A stretch of DNA of 9,978 bases, from contig JALRDA010000120.1 in assembly GCA_023257145.1 (NCBI GenBank), positions 1-9,978 on the forward strand, read 5' to 3'. The position numbers and the translations under genes are program-made. The notes beneath the pieces are model-generated. The model searched no databases, was not told the origin of the DNA, and saw only the letters and a list, made by a program, of their open reading frames with translations. The stretch comes from Candidatus Saccharimonadia bacterium (GTDB taxonomy: Bacteria; Patescibacteriota; Saccharimonadia; Saccharimonadales; Saccharimonadaceae). This document shows, piece after piece, positions 1 to 4,061 of the stretch; positions within the stretch are counted from its first letter, which is position 1; each line of letters starts with the position of its first letter.

Positions 1-2024
1 CCGCCCCAAGGCATAAAGGCCACGGTTAGGTCACGACCAAGTGCCAATTCGCCATCAGCGATTGACGCACCTTCGATAAGAATATCGCCGGCTGAAACCT
101 TATCGCCACGCAATACGCGGACTTTTTGGTTGATAGAGCGATCATCGTTTGATTTCGCGAAGTGAACTACTTCGTAAATCTTGACGCCATCTTTGTACTT
201 AACATGAACCTCATCACCATCAGCACGGACAACTTCACCATCACCTTCAGCGACGATCAGCTGGCTAGTGTTCTCAGCAAGAGATGCTTCGATACCAGTA
301 CCAACAGTTGCTGCTTCTGGGTTAAGTAGTGGAACAGCCTGTTTCTGCATGTTTGAACCAGTCAATGAGCGGTCAACGCGGTTTTTCTCGATAAATGGAA
401 CCAATGATGCAGTTGAACCAAGGATCTGCTTGTTAGCAGCGTCCATGTAAGTAACATCAGCAGCATCAACCTGTGCAGGGTTCAAGTTGTCACGAGCGCT
501 AACACGTTCGTCAACAAATGTACCGTCAGCGTTTAGTTTTGCACCAGCGTCAGCGATAACTTCGCCAAGTTCCTGTGAAGCGTCAAGATAGACGACTTCG
601 TCAGTTACTTTACCGTCAACAACCTTAAGATAAGGAGTTTCGATGAAACCGTATTCGTTAACACGAGCGTATGAGGCAAGGTTAAGTACGAGTCCAATGT
701 TGGCACCTTCTGGTGTTTCAACAGAACAAAGACGACCGTAGTGTGTCGGGTGCGCGTCGCGGACATCAAAGCCGGCGCGTTCGCGTGAAAGTCCACCAGG
801 ACCCATTGAGCTTAGGCGGCGTTTGTGTGATAGCTCCGCAAGTGGGTTTACTTCGTCCATCAGCTGTGAAAGCTGTGATGACGCAAAGAATTCACGAACA
901 GCAGCAACAACTGGACGAGCGTTAATCAACTGACCAGGAGTAACAGTTTCAAGATCTGACATACTCATGCGGTCCATTGCATTACGTTGCATACGAAGCA
1001 TACCAACGCGGAACTGACGAGCGACAAGTTCGCCAACTAGTTTAACGCGGCGGTTTGAAAGCGCGTCAATATCGTCAGCTGGCTCCTGAGTATTGTTTAG
1101 GCGGATGATTTCCTTGATAATCGCGATAAGGTCGCTCATTTGGAATACACGGTTTTCAGTCGTGTTTGGCACTTCCAAACCAAGGCGCTGGTTCAATTTG
1201 TAACGTCCGACACGGCTGTAGTCGAAGCGCTTAAAATCGAAGAACATTCGTTCGATCATACTGCGAGCGTTATCAACAGTCGCAAGATCACCTGGTCGAA
1301 GTCGACGATATACTTCGATCAATGCTTCATTTGCACCACGTGCTGCATCTTTTTCAAGAGTCGCATCGATGTACTTCACTTCGCCAGTATCAACATCAGC
1401 AAACAATGCTTTGATCTCTGAAGTCTTGTTGTGGCCTAGTGCGCGTAGCAATGTCGTGACAGGTAGCTTGCGGCGACGATCAATCTTTACATAGATAGTA
1501 CCGTTTGATGCAGTTTCAAATTCAAGCCATGCACCACGGCCAGGAATTAATTTCGCACCATAGTTGTTGCGTCCAATAGCGCTATCAGCAGTAAAGAACA
1601 CACCAGCCGAACGGATAAGCTGCGAAACAACGACACGTTCAGTACCGTTGATCACGAATGTACCGCGGTCAGTCATCCATGGGTAATCACCAAGGTAAAT
1701 TTCCTGCTCTTTAACTTCACCAGTAACCTTGTTGGTTAGTTCAACATTCGCATGTAGCGGCGCGTCGAAGGTAAGGTTGTTTTCTTTTGCGTCTTGCTCA
1801 CTTGTTTTAGGATCCTGGAATGCATATTCCTTGAATCGTAGTTCGAGTTTTTGACCAGTATAGTCCTCGATTGGGTTAAGTTCTGCAAATATCTCACTCA
1901 AACCAGTCTCGACGAATTCACGCCATGAGTCTTTCTGGTGAGCGATTAGGTTTGGTAGTGGTAATGCGGTATCGTCCTTAGTAAAGAACACACGCTTAGC
2001 CACGTCAGGCTTGGTTTTTGCCAT
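1..2024 (-). CDS. rpoB: RNA polymerase beta subunit, N-terminal half (runs off the window)
   Basis: Beta subunit of the core RNA polymerase, which forms much of the catalytic cleft and the rifampicin pocket. About 674 codons are present, running from the ATG at 2024-2022 off the left edge, so the C-terminal half (later catalytic motifs, clamp) is missing. Translation begins MAKTKPDVAKRVFFTKDD. The family signatures are clear: INGTERVVVSQL-type fork/protrusion text, the rifampicin cluster SSQLSQLMDE...HKRRLSSMGPGG at residues about 382-411, then RERAGFDVRDAHPTHYGR and ETPEGANIGL (about 436-445). A strong Shine-Dalgarno (AGGAG, complement of 2031-2035) sits 6 bases before the start. No rplJ/rplL genes precede it; the upstream neighbour is a terminator of another unit, so the gene appears to have its own promoter. 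Identification is secure. rpoC would be expected beyond the left edge, but that is not visible. Confidence 0.98.
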   Translation of the reverse strand, partial: MAKTKPDVAKRVFFTKDDTALPLPNLIAHQKDSWREFVETGLSEIFAELNPIEDYTGQKLELRFKEYAFQDPKTSEQDAKENNLTFDAPLHANVELTNKVTGEVKEQEIYLGDYPWMTDRGTFVINGTERVVVSQLIRSAGVFFTADSAIGRNNYGAKLIPGRGAWLEFETASNGTIYVKIDRRRKLPVTTLLRALGHNKTSEIKALFADVDTGEVKYIDATLEKDAARGANEALIEVYRRLRPGDLATVDNARSMIERMFFDFKRFDYSRVGRYKLNQRLGLEVPNTTENRVFQMSDLIAIIKEIIRLNNTQEPADDIDALSNRRVKLVGELVARQFRVGMLRMQRNAMDRMSMSDLETVTPGQLINARPVVAAVREFFASSQLSQLMDEVNPLAELSHKRRLSSMGPGGLSRERAGFDVRDAHPTHYGRLCSVETPEGANIGLVLNLASYARVNEYGFIETPYLKVVDGKVTDEVVYLDASQELGEVIADAGAKLNADGTFVDERVSARDNLNPAQVDAADVTYMDAANKQILGSTASLVPFIEKNRVDRSLTGSNMQKQAVPLLNPEAATVGTGIEASLAENTSQLIVAEGDGEVVRADGDEVHVKYKDGVKIYEVVHFAKSNDDRSINQKVRVLRGDKVSAGDILIEGASIADGELALGRDLTVAFMPWG

Positions 2025-2055
2025 TAATAACTCCTCGCAATTGATTTATTTAGTT

Positions 2056-2079
2056 GGGTAATCGGCGCCGAAGATTCCC
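2056..2079 (-). promoter_or_regulatory. Hairpin in the rpoB leader
   Basis: The leader RNA contains GGGAATC pairing with GATTaCCC (one bulged A) around a loop holding the 10-base palindrome TCGGCGCCGA (2062-2071). It ends about 32 nt before the rpoB start and is not followed by a U-tract, so it is not an intrinsic terminator by itself. It could modulate translation or RNA stability; the function is unknown. Confidence 0.4.
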
Positions 2080-2157
2080 TAAACTTTGATTTATTTTTGT
2101 TAGTGCCAACAAACAAAAAACTGTACACAACCAAAGATACACTACTTCTTGGTACCT

Positions 2158-2186
2158 ATTGTGAGGCTTTGGGGGCAAATAGTCAA
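2158..2186 (-). promoter_or_regulatory. Candidate rpoB promoter
   Basis: On the minus strand TTGACT (2186-2181), a 17-bp spacer and CACAAT (2163-2158) make a reasonable sigma70-type promoter. It would start a transcript near 2151 and leave a ~125-nt leader before rpoB. The -10 box matches only 4 of 6 positions. A second TTGACA (2209-2204) lies upstream without a matching -10. Confidence 0.5.
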
Positions 2187-2220
2187 GGGGTAGGACCTAT
2201 ATTTGTCAAGATATTAAAAC

Positions 2221-2255
2221 CGGCCGGAACTGCGATATTCTCGCTGTTCCGGCCG
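2221..2255 (-). terminator. Rho-independent terminator of the 2267-2545 gene
   Basis: CGGCCGGAAC (2221-2230) and GTTCCGGCCG (2246-2255) are perfect 10-bp complements. The stem continues after one mismatch with GCGA/TCGC. On the minus strand the hairpin is followed by GTTTTAATAT. It lies 11 bases beyond the stop codon of the small membrane protein gene and separates that unit from the rpoB promoter. No T-run follows on the plus strand. Confidence 0.85.
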
Positions 2256-2266
2256 TCGTGCCGGGG

Positions 2267-2545
2267 CTACAATTTTCCGGCTTTCTTTAAGTGTAATGTT
2301 ATAGCGATCAAGATGAAAATTATCATCCCTTCACCGACTGGATACACCCAAAACTGACGCATAATCATCGATGTCGCCGCCAGTACTGCGCTCGCCGTGA
2401 GTGCGACTAGATACAGGGCGACATAGACCATCTTCCTTTTCGTGTCGAACGTCCATTGCTTCCGCCGCCGATTAGCAAACAATACAAACCCTAGTCCCAA
2501 TGATGCCAGTATGGACAGATACATAACGATCGTCATGACATACAA
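2267..2545 (-). CDS. Small hypothetical membrane protein (about 92 aa)
   Basis: Family not recognised. The protein has three hydrophobic segments at about residues 5-23 (LSILASLGLGFVLF), 38-60 (MVYVALYLVALTASAVLAATS) and 69-84 (VGEGMIIFILIAITL). A basic loop (NRRRKQWTFDTKRK) lies between the first two, and by the positive-inside rule it is probably cytoplasmic. The start is uncertain. TTG at 2545 has an AAGGG Shine-Dalgarno 10 bases upstream; the first in-frame ATG (2536) is too far from it, so TTG is preferred. The gene is a self-contained unit with a very good promoter (2590-2617) and terminator (2221-2255), which supports it being real. It is transcribed divergently from the VGNWPDPM peptide gene, so joint regulation is possible. 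Confidence 0.75.
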   Translation of the reverse strand: MYVMTIVMYLSILASLGLGFVLFANRRRKQWTFDTKRKMVYVALYLVALTASAVLAATSMIMRQFWVYPVGEGMIIFILIAITLHLKKAGKL

Positions 2546-2589
2546 CAGCGTGTCACCCTTTCACTTGCCAGCTCGAACACTTACCTATA

Positions 2590-2617
2590 CTTATACATAC
2601 ACGCATAGGCGTGTCAA
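2590..2617 (-). promoter_or_regulatory. Promoter of the small membrane protein gene, with palindrome in its spacer
   Basis: TTGACA (2617-2612, perfect -35), a 16-bp spacer and TATAAG (2595-2590) on the minus strand. The transcript would start near 2583, about 38 bases before the TTG start. It is back-to-back with the plus-strand promoter at 2637-2665; the two -35 boxes are 19 bp apart. Confidence 0.75.
2599..2614. repeat. Inverted repeat between -35 and -10 (operator-like)
   Basis: ACACGC-ATAG-GCGTGT is a perfect 6+6 inverted repeat occupying nearly the whole spacer of the minus-strand promoter. This is a common place for a repressor dimer to bind. No regulator is encoded nearby, so the operator role is an inference. 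Confidence 0.4.
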
Positions 2618-2636
2618 TAATCCAGCAATATTACCA

Positions 2637-2665
2637 TTGACGGTTGGTTATTTTGAGAGTATGAT
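2637..2665 (+). promoter_or_regulatory. Promoter of the VGNWPDPM peptide / structured RNA unit
   Basis: TTGACG (2637-2642), a 17-bp spacer and TATGAT (2660-2665): 5 of 6 matches in each box at optimal spacing. Start is expected near 2672, giving an ~83-nt leader before the ATG at 2755. It is divergent from the minus-strand promoter at 2590-2617. Confidence 0.75.
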
Positions 2666-2717
2666 CATGTTTATTGCGCTCAACGTTGATCGCATGAACC
2701 CTGCAGTACCCCGCTAT

Positions 2718-2735
2718 CTGTTCAGCAATGAACAG
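2718..2735 (+). promoter_or_regulatory. GNRA-loop hairpin immediately before the peptide gene's RBS
   Basis: CTGTTCA (2718-2724), loop GCAA (2725-2728) and TGAACAG (2729-2735) form a perfect 7-bp stem capped by a stable GNRA tetraloop. It ends 6 bases before the Shine-Dalgarno GGAG (2742-2745), which lies 9 bases before the ATG at 2755. The hairpin leaves the RBS exposed and may stabilise the 5' end or present it. The role is inferred. Confidence 0.5.
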
Positions 2736-2754
2736 CAGAATGGAGTTGACTGAA

Positions 2755-2925
2755 ATGGCAGCACGGCAGAAATCCACACGTGTTACCCGCAACATGGTTT
2801 CGAAGGAATCCTCGAGCGGCATCACGGCCTTCGGGGTGGGCAACTGGCCCGATCCGATGCGTCGCCACTCCGGCAAGACCGCGGCCAAGTCGGCGTCCGT
2901 CGGCAACTGGCCTGATCCGATGTAG
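2755..2925 (+). CDS. 56-aa basic peptide with two VGNWPDPM motifs
   Basis: Family not recognised. The ATG at 2755 is preferred over 2728 because GGAG lies 9 bases before it. The product is 56 residues. The N-terminal half is basic and Ser/Thr-rich (MAARQKSTRVTRNMVSKESS). It is followed by the octapeptide VGNWPDPM at residues 28-35, a basic linker RRHSGKTAAKSAS (36-48) and an exact second VGNWPDPM (49-56) that ends the protein. There is no signal peptide, membrane segment or cysteine. Third codon positions are about 79% G/C (44 of 56 counted), above the impression given by neighbouring genes. It sits behind a strong promoter and is followed by a long 3' region with a structured RNA and terminator. 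Possible readings are a ligand-like peptide with two copies of a binding motif, a multi-core precursor (no modifying enzyme is visible), or an RNA- or ribosome-associated small protein. None is proven. Confidence 0.75.
   Translation: MAARQKSTRVTRNMVSKESSSGITAFGVGNWPDPMRRHSGKTAAKSASVGNWPDPM
2836..2922 (+). repeat. Direct repeat encoding VGNWPDPM twice
   Basis: The 24-base copies at 2836-2859 and 2899-2922 differ at only two third-codon positions (GTG/GTC and CCC/CCT), so the octapeptide is exactly conserved. The linker between them shows no repeat. The pattern fits either a recent duplication or selection on the peptide. Confidence 0.9.
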
Positions 2926-2966
2926 TCAGTCGCCGGCGTCCTGACGTCACGTAGTACCGCAGTACC

Positions 2967-3129
2967 GACAAGTCGTCGGGGTCACAATTAAAAGAGTAGT
3001 CGAAATATATCGTCATTTTCGTGTAGCATCGCATCGTCGCGACAGACTCCGATATGGCAGTAGCATATATTGACACCGGGACACACCCGGCATTCGCATC
3101 TGCGAGCTCTTGACCCCGACGACTTCGTC
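2967..3129 (+). ncRNA. Candidate structured RNA in the 3' region of the peptide unit
   Basis: No known RNA family is recognised. AAGTCGTCGGGGTCA (2970-2984) is the perfect 15-base complement of TGACCCCGACGACTT (3111-3125), and GAC/GTC (2967-2969 with 3127-3129) extends the stem past one bulged C. Inside this closing stem are three further elements. GTC-[GA]-AATATAT (2999-3010) pairs with ATATATTGAC (3065-3074). CCGGG-ACACA-CCCGG forms a hairpin at 3076-3090. TCGC-ATCT-GCGA forms another at 3094-3105. Together they make a multibranched fold of about 160 nt ending 5 bases before a terminator. It has no promoter of its own that I can see, so it is probably part of, or processed from, the transcript starting near 2672. 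It lacks the hallmarks of tmRNA, SRP RNA and RNase P RNA. Covariation across relatives is untested. Confidence 0.5.
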
Positions 3130-3133
3130 ACCC

Positions 3134-3163
3134 ACCCCAGGCACATCCTGGGGTTACTTTTTT
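3134..3163 (+). terminator. Rho-independent terminator ending the peptide / RNA unit
   Basis: ACCCCAGG (3134-3141), loop CACAT, CCTGGGGT (3147-3154), then TACTTTTTT. The perfect 8-bp stem and T-run make this one of the clearest terminators in the window. It fixes the 3' end of the plus-strand transcript about 238 bases after the peptide stop codon. Confidence 0.9.
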
Positions 3164-3183
3164 GTAATAATATCCAATAAATT

Positions 3184-3224
3184 GTGTGGTGGGGCTAACT
3201 AAAGCCCCTTTACCGCTCCCACAC
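3184..3224 (-). terminator. Probable terminator of the 3237-3872 gene
   Basis: GGGGCT (3191-3196) and AGCCCC (3203-3208) pair around AACTAA. An outer GTGTGG/CCACAC pair (3184-3189 with 3219-3224) encloses them. On the minus strand the structure lies 12 bases after the stop codon and is followed by AATTTATT, a weak U-rich tail. It could instead be a stabilising 3' hairpin. Confidence 0.5.
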
Positions 3225-3236
3225 GAAACGTTATTC

Positions 3237-3872
3237 CTAAGGCTCTCTTGGTGGCGGCTTTATTCCAGCGTGAGACTCGAGCGCAGCAAGGCGCTTGTCA
3301 CGGTATGCATTGTCCTTCGCCTCATACTTCAGTCGTTCACGCTCTGCTTCTTTCTCTGCCTTTTGCTTATTTGCCTCATAATTCGCTTTGCGTTTCGGTG
3401 CCCATTTTTTGGAAATCCACCACACAACAAGCCCAAGACACAATGCAATCAGCATAGCTCGCCCCGCGATATCGGCAAATTCCCCGACGACGCCTAAAGC
3501 ATTTTTCATCCTATCGACGTCATTTACCGCATCGATAACACGGTTTTGAGCTGCGCTTAATTCTTCGAGGATATTTTTTATACCCGGGATCGAAGACGAA
3601 AGCTCGCTTGGAGGAAGCAGAGTATCTTTACCTGCCGACCAGCGCGAATCTTTCAGATGATTGAATATATACGATGCTATCCAGAGATTAAGTGCTACAA
3701 ATGAAATGACAGACACAAGCAGCCCCTGTGCAATCGCGACGACCACATGCCAGTACTCCTTACTCGAGTTTCGATACGAGACATATGCGAATATGCCGCC
3801 AAGCACTATCGCAGCGAACCACGGAAGAGTTTTAAATGTCTCAAGACTAATATTTGCAAAGAATGCGTCCAT
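3237..3872 (-). CDS. Hypothetical three-helix membrane protein (211 aa)
   Basis: Family not recognised. Hydrophobic segments lie at about residues 17-33, 42-70 and 136-153 (MLIALCLGLVVWWISK). Between the second and third helices is a 65-residue soluble segment (about 71-135) with a helical, Asn/Asp/Glu-rich stretch around 98-128 that could form a coiled coil. After the third helix comes a ~58-residue tail dominated by Lys, Glu, Ala and Arg, very likely one long helix, ending GIKPPPREP. The basic residues after helix 3 (SKKWAPKRK) suggest the tail is cytoplasmic. The ATG at 3872 has AGGTGG 9 bases upstream. It is transcribed away from the surface-propeller gene. The layout resembles a scaffold or membrane-tethered helical protein, but no function can be assigned. 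Confidence 0.85.
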   Translation of the reverse strand: MDAFFANISLETFKTLPWFAAIVLGGIFAYVSYRNSSKEYWHVVVAIAQGLLVSVISFVALNLWIASYIFNHLKDSRWSAGKDTLLPPSELSSSIPGIKNILEELSAAQNRVIDAVNDVDRMKNALGVVGEFADIAGRAMLIALCLGLVVWWISKKWAPKRKANYEANKQKAEKEAERERLKYEAKDNAYRDKRLAALESHAGIKPPPREP

Positions 3873-4061
3873 GACAACTATCCACCTTACTTATTGATAC
3901 TAGGAATATTCTCATCTAATCATATAATGAGACGCCTCACAACGATAACCAGAATAGTTCGTGCGCCTGCTAAATTATGTTGTGAATAATACACTTGCAA
4001 ATCAATCATGCTCATTCTTAACTATGAGCAGTAAGCGCAAGCAAAAACGGGGAGATTTACA
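3873..4061. promoter_or_regulatory. Divergent intergenic region with a TATAAT box and a hairpin
   Basis: This region separates the 211-aa membrane protein (minus) and the surface protein (plus). A plus-strand TATAAT lies at 3923-3928, but no good -35 is 16-18 bp upstream. On the minus strand TATGAT (3925-3920) likewise lacks a good -35. TGCTCAT (4009-4015) and ATGAGCA (4024-4030) form a perfect 7-bp hairpin with an 8-base loop, about 20 bases before the GGGGAG Shine-Dalgarno of the surface gene. Both promoters must lie here, but neither can be placed with confidence. Confidence 0.35.

Noticed and set aside
2631..2906. Minus-strand ORF opposite the peptide gene
   Set aside because: It lies antisense to a gene with good promoter and RBS, runs through that gene's promoter, and has no promoter, RBS or recognisable protein features of its own.
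2755..2925. RiPP precursor with two core peptides
   Set aside because: The repeated motif invites this, but no modification enzyme, protease or transporter is encoded nearby and the residues are not typical core residues. Kept only as an alternative.
3054..3113. 19-codon ORF inside the candidate RNA
   Set aside because: No Shine-Dalgarno, and it lies within the predicted folded region. Likely chance.
2967..3163. tmRNA, SRP RNA, RNase P RNA or 6S RNA
   Set aside because: No tRNA-like acceptor with CCA end or tag ORF ending in ALAA, no SRP GGAAG/AGCA tetraloop domain, no RNase P P4 or GAGGAAAGTC-type core. The fold is multibranched, not the rod with central bubble expected of 6S RNA.
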